Of a DNA stretch of 6,187 nt, positions 1 to 6,187 are shown piece after piece. The DNA comes from Comamonadaceae bacterium (GTDB lineage Bacteria > Pseudomonadota > Gammaproteobacteria > Burkholderiales > Burkholderiaceae). The DNA lies in the NCBI GenBank assembly GCA_947374535.1, contig CANCCJ010000151.1, positions 1 to 6,187 of the forward strand, given 5' to 3'. The position numbers were made by a program, and so were the translations under genes. The notes under the pieces are model-generated. The model searched no databases and was not told the DNA's origin. It worked only from the letters and a program-made list of their open reading frames with translations. Position 1 is the stretch's first letter; each line of letters starts with the position of its first letter.

Positions 1-341
1 GCACTCAGGTCTTGGCGCAAACGTGTTTGCAACTCTGCGATGTCTGTCAAACGGGTGTTGTTGAAACTGTTCAAGTAGAGCTTGAAGGACTTGCTCTCAA
101 TGATGTGCGTTGACTCAGCGGGCACGGTGATGCGCGCCAATGCGACCTGGGGCTTGCCGCGGGTGTTGAGCCAACTCAACTCATAAGCGGTCCACAAATC
201 AGCGCCAAAAAAAGGGGGCTGCCCGGTAATGCCAATTTCGTCGCGTTTGGCTTGGCGCGGAATCGGAAACAACAAAGACGCGTCGTACTGGTCGACATAC
301 GACGACGATTTGCCTAGCTGCGATTGTTCAGGGGTATTCAT
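1..341 (-). CDS. queF: NADPH-dependent 7-cyano-7-deazaguanine reductase QueF, N-terminal part
   Basis: QueF reduces the nitrile preQ0 to the amine preQ1 with NADPH in the cytosol, a step in making queuosine at the tRNA wobble position. Reading leftward from the ATG at 341, 113 codons are visible before the left edge. The translation shows [20 protein letters not shown] near residues 9-28, [15 protein letters not shown] at 44-58 and the QueF-family motif [11 protein letters not shown] at 82-92. The layout matches the long, E. coli-type enzyme (about 280 residues). The catalytic Cys and the second half of the protein lie outside the window, so activity cannot be judged. The start overlaps the yaaA stop as ATGA, implying an operon and translational coupling. 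A GGATGGA stretch about 9-15 nt upstream is at best a weak ribosome site. A C5T7 run in the coding strand at 207-218 is discussed under findings. The identification is firm. Confidence 0.93.
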   Translation of the reverse strand, partial: MNTPEQSQLGKSSSYVDQYDASLLFPIPRQAKRDEIGITGQPPFFGADLWTAYELSWLNTRGKPQVALARITVPAESTHIIESKSFKLYLNSFNNTRLTDIAELQTRLRQDLS

Positions 342-1123
342 GTCTGCGATCCATCCAGTTTGCGGCGAAATACTTGGCGATCAGGCTCTGAAGCAGCGGC
401 GTCAAACGCGTAGCCTTCTGAGTTAAAACCTTGCAAGCCCTTGGGTGTTTTGACTTGATGGGTCACGGCGTAACGCGCCATCAAACCACGGGCACGCTTG
501 GCATTGAAGCTGATGATTTTGTACTTGCCGCCTTTGTAGTCTTCAAACACGCACTCGATCACGCGGGCTTTGAGTGCTTTGCGGTCGACCGACTTGAAAT
601 ACTCTTGCGACGCGAGATTCACGATGATGGGCTCACGCTCACCGCTTAAACGCTCGTTCAAATAGTCGGCAATCTGTGTGCCCCAAAACTTGTAAAGGTT
701 GTTGCCCTTCTCGTTGGCCAGCGACGTCCCCATCTCCAAACGGTAAGGTTGCATCCAATCGAGGGGACGCAACACGCCGTACAAACCACTCAAGATGGCG
801 ACATGGTCTTGCGCCCATGCCAAGTCTTTGGGTTTCAAAGTTTTGGCATCCAAGCCTTCGTAGACGTCGCCGTTAAAAGCCAACACGGCTTGTTTGGCGT
901 TTTTGGCCGTGAATTGAGGGCGCCATGCCTGGTAGCGTGCCACATTCAAGCTGGCAAGCGCATCACTCAAATGCATCAAGGTGGCGATGTCTTGCGGTGA
1001 TTTGTCTTTCAGGATGTCAATCAGCGCGTTGGACTGCTTCACAAACAGCGGCTGTGTGTGGGGCACGTCCCCCGCAGGAGTTTCATAGTCAAGGGCTTTG
1101 GCGGGGGAGAGCAGGAATAGCAT
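338..1123 (-). CDS. yaaA: YaaA family (UPF0246/DUF328) peroxide-stress protein
   Basis: YaaA in E. coli is an OxyR-controlled protein that lowers free intracellular iron and limits oxidative DNA damage during peroxide stress; its exact biochemistry is still uncertain. The 261-residue product is close to the E. coli length (258). Family hallmarks are visible: [14 protein letters not shown] at residues 1-14, [11 protein letters not shown] at 81-91, [20 protein letters not shown] at 112-131, NNLYKFWG at 141-148, VNLASQEYF at 168-176 and [12 protein letters not shown] at 202-213. The open frame continues upstream to 1315. I chose the ATG at 1123 because it starts exactly at the conserved LSPAK segment and avoids overlapping valS. 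No clear Shine-Dalgarno precedes it. A GATAAT hexamer on this strand at 1157-1162 would give a leader of about 27 nt. It is the first gene of a leftward pair with queF. No OxyR site was recognised. Confidence 0.93.
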   Translation of the reverse strand: MLFLLSPAKALDYETPAGDVPHTQPLFVKQSNALIDILKDKSPQDIATLMHLSDALASLNVARYQAWRPQFTAKNAKQAVLAFNGDVYEGLDAKTLKPKDLAWAQDHVAILSGLYGVLRPLDWMQPYRLEMGTSLANEKGNNLYKFWGTQIADYLNERLSGEREPIIVNLASQEYFKSVDRKALKARVIECVFEDYKGGKYKIISFNAKRARGLMARYAVTHQVKTPKGLQGFNSEGYAFDAAASEPDRQVFRRKLDGSQT

Positions 1124-1156
1124 AGGGCACAAACCAAACGGCACATGGAAGCTTGA

Positions 1157-1162
1157 ATTATC
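1157..1162 (-). promoter_or_regulatory. Candidate -10 element for yaaA-queF
   Basis: Read on the minus strand this is GATAAT, one mismatch from TATAAT. It lies 33 bp before the yaaA ATG, so transcription would start near 1150 and give a short leader. No good -35 is found 16-18 bp upstream (the bases there are part of CCTAGG), so the promoter is either weak or needs an activator. It abuts the dyad at 1163-1181. Confidence 0.4.
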
Positions 1163-1181
1163 AGGGGATCGCCCATCCCCT
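1163..1181. promoter_or_regulatory. Perfect 7-bp dyad, candidate operator between divergent promoters
   Basis: The arms are AGGGGAT (1163-1169) and ATCCCCT (1175-1181), perfect reverse complements around the 5-nt centre CGCCC. The dyad sits between the leftward -10-like GATAAT (1157-1162) and the rightward TAAAAT (1185-1190), exactly where -35/spacer contacts of both promoters would fall. Neither strand has a T-run after it, so it is not an intrinsic terminator. A dimeric regulator's site is the simplest reading; I do not recognise the regulator. Confidence 0.5.
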
Positions 1182-1184
1182 AGG

Positions 1185-1190
1185 TAAAAT
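1185..1190 (+). promoter_or_regulatory. Candidate -10 element for valS
   Basis: TAAAAT, one mismatch from TATAAT, would place the start near 1197 and give a leader of about 63 nt before the valS ATG. There is no consensus -35 at 16-18 bp; that position is occupied by the left arm of the dyad. The placement between yaaA and valS is good, but the element is only six bases and is a prediction. Confidence 0.4.
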
Positions 1191-1212
1191 GGTTCCTTTA
1201 GCCCTGTGGCCC

Positions 1213-1243
1213 AACGGCAGCTCTGCGCATGCCGTTTTCTTTT
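1213..1243 (+). terminator. Hairpin plus U-rich tail in the valS leader, attenuator-like
   Basis: The arms are AACGGCA (1213-1219) and TGCCGTT (1230-1236), seven perfect pairs with a 10-nt loop. They run straight into a T-rich stretch, TTTT-C-TTTT, at 1235-1243. In plus-strand RNA this has the shape of an intrinsic terminator; on the minus strand the tail would be A-rich. It lies upstream of the valS ATG at 1260 and downstream of the candidate -10, so it could act as an attenuator or leader stability element. No Val-rich leader peptide was found to operate it. The stem is short, so it may be fortuitous. Confidence 0.35.
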
Positions 1244-1259
1244 GTCAAACATCCATCCC

Positions 1260-4241
1260 ATGAGCAATACGCCCGCTACCCCCATCGAACAACCCGGCTT
1301 GAACAGCTTGTCCAAATCGTTCGAACCTGCCGCCCTTGAAGCCCACTGGGGCCCGGAGTGGGAAAAACGTGGCTATGGCGTTGCTGGTTTTCGAGGCACG
1401 GGCACGCCAGTGGCTGACGCCCCTGCGTTTGCCATCCAGTTGCCGCCGCCGAATGTGACCGGCACGCTGCACATGGGCCATGCGTTCAACCAGACCATCA
1501 TGGACAGCCTGACGCGCTACCACCGCATGTCGGGCTTCAACACCGCCTGGATTCCTGGCACCGACCACGCGGGCATTGCCACCCAAATCGTGGTGGAGCG
1601 CCAGCTGCAAGCCCAAGGCATCAGCCGCCACGACATGGGCACCAGCCCAGCCGAAGCCCGCAAAAACTTTGTGAGCAAGGTGTGGGAGTGGAAAGAGGAA
1701 TCAGGCAGCACCATCACTAACCAAATGCGCCGCATGGGCGACAGCGTGGACTGGAGCCGCGAATATTTCACGATGGACCCCAAGCTGTCCAAAACCGTGA
1801 CCGAGACCTTTGTGCAGCTCTACGAGCAAGGCCTGATTTACCGTGGCAAGCGCCTGGTCAACTGGGACCCGGTGCTGATGAGCGCGGTGTCTGACCTCGA
1901 AGTTGAGAGCGAGGAAGAAGACGGCTCGATGTGGCACATCCGCTATGACCTGGCCGATGGAAGTGGCTCACTCACCGTCGCCACCACCCGCCCCGAAACC
2001 CTACTGGGCGACGTGGCCGTGATGGTGCACCCCGAAGACGAGCGCTACAGCGCCCTGATCGGCAAGCAAGTCAACCTGCCTTTGTGCGGTCGCACCATCC
2101 CCGTGATTGCCGACGAGTATGTGGACAAAGACTTCGGCACGGGTGTGGTGAAGGTCACGCCCGCCCACGACACCAACGACTACGCCGTGGGCCAGCGCCA
2201 CAAGCTAGAGATGATTTGCGTGCTCAACTTGGACGCCACCATCAACAACAACGCGCCCGAGAAATACCGTGGCCTCGACCGCTTCGTGGCTCGCAAAGCC
2301 GTGGTGGCTGACCTCGAAGCCGCAGGCGCTTTGGTGGAAGTGAAGAAACACAAGCTCATGGTGCCCCGCTGCGCTCGCACCGGCCAAGTGATTGAGCCCA
2401 TGCTGACCGACCAATGGTTCGTCGCCATGAACCAAGTGGGCAAGGGCGACGCCACAGGCAAAAGCATTGCGCAAAAAGCCATCGACGCGGTGCAGTCCGG
2501 CCAAGTGAGCTTTGTGCCCGAGAACTGGGTGAACACCTACAACCAGTGGATGAACAACATCCAAGACTGGTGCATCTCGCGCCAGTTGTGGTGGGGACAC
2601 CAGATCCCGGCTTGGTATGACGAAGAAGGCAACGTATATGTGGCGCGTGATGAAGCTGAAGCGCAAGCCAAAGCCCCCGGTAAAACTCTCAAGCGTGACG
2701 AGGATGTGCTCGACACTTGGTACTCCAGCGCACTGGTGCCATTCAGCACACTGGGTTGGGGCAGCGATATTGCGAGCGAAGCGAGTGGGAGCAAGGCCGG
2801 TTCCGGCACCCTCGCCAGCGGAACCGACGACTACGACCTCTACCTGCCATCTTCCGTACTGGTCACCGGCTACGACATCATCTTCTTCTGGGTTGCCCGC
2901 ATGATCATGATGACCACGCACTTCACCGGCAAAGTGCCCTTCAAACACGTCTACATCCACGGCTTGGTGCTTGACGCACAAGGCAAAAAGATGAGCAAGT
3001 CCGAGGGCAACGTGTTGGACCCGGTGGACTTGATCGACGGCATCACCTTAGAGCCCTTGCTCGACAAACGCACCCAAGGTTTGCGCAAGCCCGAGACAGC
3101 GCCCAAAGTGCGCAAGCAAACTGAAAAAGAATTTCCAGACGGCATTCCCGCCTACGGAGCGGACGCGCTGCGCTTCACCTTTGCAGCACTTGCCTCTTTG
3201 GGCCGCAGCATCAACTTCGACAGCAAACGCTGCGAGGGCTACCGCAACTTCTGCAACAAAGTGTGGAACGCCTCACGCTTTGTGCTGATGAACTGCGAAG
3301 GCCAAGACTGTGGCCTCAAAGAACACACCAAAGAAGAATGCGCCGTGGGCGGCCCATCACACGGCTACCTGAACTTCAGCCAAGCCGACCGCTGGATTGT
3401 TTCTAAGCTGCAACGCGTGGAAGCTGAAGTTGCCAAAGGGTTTGCCGAGTACCGCTTGGACAACGTGGCCAACACGATTTACGACTTCGTGTGGAACGAG
3501 TTCTGCGATTGGTATTTAGAAATCGCCAAGGTACAAATCAACACCGGTGACGACTCGCAAAAACGCGCGACGCGCCGCACCTTGATTCGCACACTCGAAA
3601 CCATTTTGCGTTTGGCCCATCCCATCACGCCGTTCATCACCGAAGCGCTGTGGCAAACCGTGGCTGTGGTGGCAGGCCGCGTGTCAGCCAGCGACAAAAC
3701 GGCCTCGATCAGCATCGCGGCCTACCCTGTGAGCCAACCCGAGCGCATCGACGAACAAGCCGAGGCCTATGTGGCCCGCGTGAAATCATTGGTTGATGCT
3801 TGTCGCAATTTACGCGGTGAGATGAGCGTATCGCCAGCCACTCGCATGCCTTTGTTCGCGCTGGCGGGTAGTGCCGAAGAGCACACCTTCATGCAAAGCG
3901 TGGCACCTGTCTTGCAAGCCCTGGCCAAGCTTAGCGAAGTCAAGGTATTTGACGATGAGGCGGCATGGTCTGCCGCAGCGCAAGCTGCCCCCGTGGCAGT
4001 GATTGGTGAGTTACGCGTGTGCTTGTTCATTGAAGTGGACGTGGCGGCTGAAAAGATTCGCTTGGACAAAGAAATCGAGCGCTTGCAAAACGAAATCGAA
4101 AAAGCAGGCGCTAAGCTGAAAAACGAAGCCTTCGTGGCCAAAGCGCCTCCCGCCGTGATTGAAGAAGCCAAGAAACGCGTGGCCGAGTTCACCGCCACCC
4201 TCACCAAAGTACAAGACCAACGCGTCAAACTAGGGACATAA
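1260..4241 (+). CDS. valS: Valyl-tRNA synthetase (class I)
   Basis: ValS joins L-valine to tRNA-Val using ATP in the cytosol and hydrolyses mischarged Thr-tRNA-Val. The 993-residue product (E. coli enzyme 951) has the class I signatures: [13 protein letters not shown] ending at residues 71-74 (HIGH motif) and KMSKS at 577-581. The editing domain (roughly 205-430) carries ATTRPET at 241-247. [10 protein letters not shown] (438-447) follows it, and [16 protein letters not shown] at 485-500 leads back to the catalytic core. The anticodon-binding domain includes [20 protein letters not shown] near 731-752. A charged C-terminal coiled coil spans about 931-993. I chose the ATG at 1260 ([10 protein letters not shown]...). 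A GTG at 1206 would add 18 residues with no family resemblance and would make the leader hairpin coding. No Shine-Dalgarno is evident at either. The oddity is a Gly/Ser/Ala-rich insert at about residues 501-522. galU follows after 38 bp. Confidence 0.97.
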   Translation: MSNTPATPIEQPGLNSLSKSFEPAALEAHWGPEWEKRGYGVAGFRGTGTPVADAPAFAIQLPPPNVTGTLHMGHAFNQTIMDSLTRYHRMSGFNTAWIPGTDHAGIATQIVVERQLQAQGISRHDMGTSPAEARKNFVSKVWEWKEESGSTITNQMRRMGDSVDWSREYFTMDPKLSKTVTETFVQLYEQGLIYRGKRLVNWDPVLMSAVSDLEVESEEEDGSMWHIRYDLADGSGSLTVATTRPETLLGDVAVMVHPEDERYSALIGKQVNLPLCGRTIPVIADEYVDKDFGTGVVKVTPAHDTNDYAVGQRHKLEMICVLNLDATINNNAPEKYRGLDRFVARKAVVADLEAAGALVEVKKHKLMVPRCARTGQVIEPMLTDQWFVAMNQVGKGDATGKSIAQKAIDAVQSGQVSFVPENWVNTYNQWMNNIQDWCISRQLWWGHQIPAWYDEEGNVYVARDEAEAQAKAPGKTLKRDEDVLDTWYSSALVPFSTLGWGSDIASEASGSKAGSGTLASGTDDYDLYLPSSVLVTGYDIIFFWVARMIMMTTHFTGKVPFKHVYIHGLVLDAQGKKMSKSEGNVLDPVDLIDGITLEPLLDKRTQGLRKPETAPKVRKQTEKEFPDGIPAYGADALRFTFAALASLGRSINFDSKRCEGYRNFCNKVWNASRFVLMNCEGQDCGLKEHTKEECAVGGPSHGYLNFSQADRWIVSKLQRVEAEVAKGFAEYRLDNVANTIYDFVWNEFCDWYLEIAKVQINTGDDSQKRATRRTLIRTLETILRLAHPITPFITEALWQTVAVVAGRVSASDKTASISIAAYPVSQPERIDEQAEAYVARVKSLVDACRNLRGEMSVSPATRMPLFALAGSAEEHTFMQSVAPVLQALAKLSEVKVFDDEAAWSAAAQAAPVAVIGELRVCLFIEVDVAAEKIRLDKEIERLQNEIEKAGAKLKNEAFVAKAPPAVIEEAKKRVAEFTATLTKVQDQRVKLGT
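2762..2820 (+). repeat. 54-nt in-frame insert in valS with 5-bp flanking repeat
   Basis: CAGCG occurs at 2762-2766 and again at 2816-2820, exactly 54 nt (18 codons) apart. The codons between encode a low-complexity stretch around residues 502-520 ([13 protein letters not shown]..., rich in Gly, Ser and Ala). Removing 54 nt leaves [11 protein letters not shown] between the GW and PSSV landmarks. That is 11 residues, the spacing I recall for E. coli ValS. The segment also contains the near-repetitive GCGAGCGAAGCGAGT. This fits a small element inserted in frame with a target duplication, though a 5-bp repeat can arise by chance. Confidence 0.5.
2798..2826. repeat. 8-bp inverted repeat at the end of the valS insert
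   Basis: CGGTTCCG (2798-2805) and CGGAACCG (2819-2826) are perfect reverse complements with a 13-nt loop. The pair can form a GC-rich hairpin inside the valS message, encoding part of the Gly/Ser-rich loop of the protein. The right arm crosses the inferred insertion boundary at 2820, so it may be only partly derived from the inserted DNA. Confidence 0.45.
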
Positions 4242-4279
4242 AGCCTCGCTAAACTGGGCAGAAATACTATTTCACACCT

Positions 4280-5164
4280 ATGACTCCAAAGCTCACCAAA
4301 GCCGTGTTCCCTGTCGCAGGCATGGGCACGCGTTTTTTGCCCGCCACCAAAGCAAGCCCCAAAGAAATGCTGACGGTGGTGGACAAGCCCTTGATTCAAT
4401 ACGCGGTGGAAGAGGCCTATGAAGCCGGTATCCGTGAAATGATTTTCGTCACGGGTCGCAGCAAGCGCGCTATTGAAGACCACTTTGACATGGCCTACGA
4501 GCTCGAAACCGAGCTGGAGGCGGCTGGCAAGCAAGCCCTGCTCGACATCGTGCGCAGCGTGCAACCCGACGACATGCAGTGCGTGTATGTGCGCCAAGCA
4601 CGCGCACTTGGCCTGGGTCATGCGGTGCTGTGTGCCGAACGCTTGGTGGGTAATGAACCTTTTGCTGTCTTGCTTGCCGATGATTTGATGCGCGGCAAAG
4701 CTGGCGGCCCCGGTGTACTCAAACAAATGGCGGAGGTGTTTGCGCGCACGCAATCTTCGGTCTTAGCGGTACAAGACGTGCCGATAGAACATGTGCACCG
4801 CTATGGCGTGGTGGCAGGCATAGACATTGGCAACGGCTTGGTGGATATCCAAAAAATGGTGGAAAAACCCAAGGCCGAAGCCGCCCCCTCACGCACCACG
4901 GTGGCGGGTCGCTATATTTTGACCCCTGCTGTGTTTGAACGCATTCGCGCGGGCGGACGCGGCGTGCAAGGCGAAATTCAGCTGACCGACGGTATTGCAG
5001 GATTGCTGACTACCGAAAAAGTGCTTGCCTATTCCTACGAAGGCAAGCGCTACGACTGCGGCAGCAAAGTGGGCTTCTTGCAAGCCAGTGTTGAACTGGC
5101 ACTAGAGCACTCGGAAGTTGGTGCTGAATTCCGTAACTACCTCAAGCAACTCAACGTCGCTTGA
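4280..5164 (+). CDS. galU: UTP-glucose-1-phosphate uridylyltransferase
   Basis: GalU makes UDP-glucose and pyrophosphate from UTP and glucose-1-phosphate in the cytosol, feeding LPS, capsule, trehalose and galactose metabolism. The 294-residue length is typical of bacterial GalU. The nucleotide-binding N-terminus reads [20 protein letters not shown] at residues 8-27 (G-x-G-T-R-x-L-P, K24), followed by [19 protein letters not shown] at 28-46. [11 protein letters not shown] (110-120), LADD at 132-135 (D134 fits the Mg-binding Asp), RYGVV (174-178), VEKP at 194-197 (K196 fits the sugar-phosphate Lys), GRYILTP (210-216) and GEIQLTDGI (231-239) follow in family order. The ATG at 4280 is the natural start and lacks a clear ribosome site. 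With only 38 bp after valS and no terminator there, co-transcription is likely. Its last 14 bp overlap the convergent tusA-family gene. Short family relatives (e.g. GalF) are possible, but the active-site residues favour GalU. Confidence 0.95.
   Translation: MTPKLTKAVFPVAGMGTRFLPATKASPKEMLTVVDKPLIQYAVEEAYEAGIREMIFVTGRSKRAIEDHFDMAYELETELEAAGKQALLDIVRSVQPDDMQCVYVRQARALGLGHAVLCAERLVGNEPFAVLLADDLMRGKAGGPGVLKQMAEVFARTQSSVLAVQDVPIEHVHRYGVVAGIDIGNGLVDIQKMVEKPKAEAAPSRTTVAGRYILTPAVFERIRAGGRGVQGEIQLTDGIAGLLTTEKVLAYSYEGKRYDCGSKVGFLQASVELALEHSEVGAEFRNYLKQLNVA
5016..5050 (-). terminator. Candidate intrinsic terminator of the cysM-tusA transcript, inside galU
   Basis: Read on the minus strand, GCTTGCCT (5048-5041) pairs perfectly with AGGCAAGC (5030-5023) across a 10-nt loop. 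One C/A mismatch and a further G-C pair come next, and five Ts follow at 5020-5016. The hairpin begins about 100 nt past the tusA-family stop at 5151. There is no intergenic space in which a terminator could otherwise sit. It encodes the conserved [11 protein letters not shown] region of GalU on the other strand, so coincidence is possible. Confidence 0.45.
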
Positions 5165-5378
5165 GGATGTGAATGAAGTCGTTACCTTGCGTGGTTTGCG
5201 ACAACAGCTCATTACCCGTTTGTTTGGCAAACGCAGCAAAGTCACGCAAAGAGCCGGTGTCGGTGGACACCACTTTCAGCACCTGACCACTCGCCATAGC
5301 GGTGAGTGCCTTTTTGGCTTTCAAAATAGGCAGCGGACAGTTCAAGCCGCGCGTGTCCAATTCGACATCGATGTTCAT
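5151..5378 (-). CDS. tusA: TusA/SirA-family sulfur carrier protein
   Basis: Small TusA-family proteins carry sulfur as a persulfide on a conserved Cys, passing it between sulfurtransferases for tRNA thiolation, cofactor synthesis or sulfur oxidation. The 75-residue product has the usual family size and the signature [14 protein letters not shown] at residues 12-25, giving CPxP with the carrier Cys at 14. The rest fits the small alpha/beta fold. The ATG at 5378 overlaps the cysM stop as ATGA, so translation is probably coupled; no strong ribosome site is visible upstream. The 3' end overlaps galU by 14 bp on the opposite strand. The cysM linkage suggests a role in sulfur assimilation or cysteine-derived sulfur flow. 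Which paralogue this is (TusA proper, or a YedF/YeeD-like carrier) cannot be settled from the sequence alone, so the symbol is a family label. Confidence 0.88.
   Translation of the reverse strand: MNIDVELDTRGLNCPLPILKAKKALTAMASGQVLKVVSTDTGSLRDFAAFAKQTGNELLSQTTQGNDFIHILKRR
5288..5315 (+). terminator. Candidate intrinsic terminator of valS-galU, inside the tusA-family gene
   Basis: In plus-strand RNA, CACTCGCC (5288-5295) pairs with GGTGAGTG (5301-5308) over eight positions, one being G-U, with a 5-nt loop. TTTTT follows at 5311-5315. On the other strand the G-U becomes a C/A mismatch and there is no U tail, so the structure is oriented for galU transcripts. It starts 124 nt beyond the galU stop and lies in the [16 protein letters not shown] part of the opposing gene. 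The T-run is short, so this is tentative. Confidence 0.45.
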
Positions 5379-6187
5379 GCTGGAAATACGCCTGTCGACA
5401 AGTAACGGTCACCACGGTCACACACGATGAAGGCAATGGTCGCGTTTTCGACCTGTTGTGCAATTTGCATCGCCACCCAACATGCGCCAGCCGCAGAAAT
5501 GCCGGCAAAGATGCCTTCTTCGCGCGCCAAACGGCGACACATGTCTTCAGCATCTTCTTGGCTGACGTAGATCAGTTCATCCACATTTTTGGCATCGTAA
5601 ATTTTGGGCAAATACTCTTGCGGCCATTTGCGGATGCCTGGAATGCGCGAGCCTTCTGAGGGCTGCGCGCCGATGATGCGAATGGCGGGGTTCTTCTCTT
5701 TCAAATAACGCGACACACCTGTGATGGTGCCTGTGGTGCCCATGGCGCTCACGAAATGCGTGATGCGGCCTTGTGTTTGCTCCCACAACTCAGGGCCTGT
5801 GGTCTCGTAATGGATGCGCGGGTTGTCTTCGTTGGCAAATTGGTCAAGCACGCGCCCCTTGCCTTCTTTTTCCATGCGTTCGGCCAAGTCACGGGCGTAT
5901 TCCATACCGCCGCTCTTGGGGGTCAAAATCAGCTCAGCACCAAACGCTTTCATGGTTTGGGCGCGTTCAATCGACAAGTCCTCGGGCATGATGAGGACTA
6001 TGCGATAGCCTTTGATGGCTGCCGCCATAGCCAGCGCAATGCCTGTATTGCCAGACGTTGCCTCAATCAAGGTATCGCCGGCCTTGATGTCACCGCGCTC
6101 TTGCGCACGTTGAATCATGGACAACGCGGGACGGTCTTTGACAGACCCTGCAGGGTTATTGCCTTCGAGCTTGCCCAAGACCACATT
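5375..6187 (-). CDS. cysM: Cysteine synthase B (O-acetylserine sulfhydrylase), missing N-terminus
   Basis: CysM is a cytosolic PLP enzyme that makes cysteine from O-acetylserine and sulfide, and can use thiosulfate to make S-sulfocysteine. The window holds 270 codons ending at the stop at 5375-5377; about 30 N-terminal residues of a usual ~300 lie beyond the right edge. The GTG at 6184 is an internal Val codon, not a start. Counting the first visible residue (Asn) as 1, the PLP-binding Lys is K17 in NNPAGSVKDRP, the substrate loop is TSGNTG at 44-49 and the phosphate loop is GTTGT at 150-154. GTTGT, together with VCDRGDRYLSTGVF at 255-268, marks the CysM rather than the CysK branch. The stop overlaps the start of the tusA-family gene as ATGA, so the two probably form one sulfur-metabolism operon. 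Its promoter lies outside the window. Confidence 0.95.
   Translation of the reverse strand, partial: NVVLGKLEGNNPAGSVKDRPALSMIQRAQERGDIKAGDTLIEATSGNTGIALAMAAAIKGYRIVLIMPEDLSIERAQTMKAFGAELILTPKSGGMEYARDLAERMEKEGKGRVLDQFANEDNPRIHYETTGPELWEQTQGRITHFVSAMGTTGTITGVSRYLKEKNPAIRIIGAQPSEGSRIPGIRKWPQEYLPKIYDAKNVDELIYVSQEDAEDMCRRLAREEGIFAGISAAGACWVAMQIAQQVENATIAFIVCDRGDRYLSTGVFPA

Noticed and set aside
1243..1248. Perfect TTGACA (-35 consensus) on the minus strand just upstream of valS
   Set aside because: No -10-like hexamer occurs at spacers of 15-19 bp, where the sequence is GC-rich (CAGAGC region), so it does not make a promoter.
1124..1315. N-terminal extension of yaaA to an upstream start at 1315
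   Set aside because: The extra 64 residues have no YaaA similarity, overlap valS and cross the promoter region; the ATG at 1123 fits the family exactly.
1229..1345. Possible valS leader peptide starting at the ATG at 1229
   Set aside because: It runs out of frame deep into valS, is not Val-rich and has no ribosome site, so it does not support classical attenuation.
2205..2981. Long open frame (258 codons) antisense to valS
   Set aside because: It lies wholly inside the valS coding region on the opposite strand, has no recognisable motif, and is the kind of shadow frame expected from GC-rich codon use.
4242..4279. Separate promoter or terminator between valS and galU
   Set aside because: The 38-bp gap has only a partial -10 match (TACTAT at 4265-4270) with no -35 and no stable hairpin, so read-through from valS is more likely.
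3767..4753. Long open frame (328 codons) antisense to the valS end and galU start
   Set aside because: It crosses two well-supported genes and the gap between them, and its translation shows no domain or family resemblance.
5217..5233. CGTTTG/CAAACG hairpin just past galU
   Set aside because: The stem is only 6 bp and neither strand has a T-run after it, so it is not terminator-like.

Overview
The window looks like chromosomal DNA from a betaproteobacterium of the order Burkholderiales, probably Comamonadaceae (Limnohabitans/Rhodoferax-like). This is inferred from protein flavour, moderately high GC, tight gene packing and ATGA overlaps; no rRNA marker is present to fix it. All six protein genes are recognisable housekeeping or metabolic genes. 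No mobile element, CRISPR array, tRNA or rRNA was seen.

Layout. Positions 1-1123 hold a leftward pair, yaaA then queF (queF cut by the left edge), overlapping by ATGA. Positions 1124-1259 are a divergent control region. It holds two facing -10-like hexamers around a perfect 7-bp dyad, then a hairpin with a U-rich tail in the valS leader. Positions 1260-5164 hold the rightward genes valS and galU, 38 bp apart with no terminator between them, so probably one transcript. Positions 5151-6187 hold a second leftward pair, cysM (N-terminus cut by the right edge) then a tusA-family gene, again overlapping by ATGA. galU and tusA converge and overlap by 14 bp.

Biology. ValS charges tRNA-Val. GalU makes UDP-glucose for envelope sugars. 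QueF makes preQ1 for the queuosine tRNA modification. YaaA belongs to the peroxide-stress family. CysM makes cysteine, and the TusA-like protein should carry persulfide sulfur, so the last two form a sulfur pair.

The content is mostly ordinary, and no new multi-gene system is visible. Points worth a second look: (i) terminator-like hairpins for both convergent transcripts, each buried in the opposing gene; (ii) an apparent 54-nt in-frame insertion in valS bounded by a 5-bp direct repeat; (iii) the dyad shared by the yaaA/valS promoters; (iv) an attenuator-like hairpin before valS.
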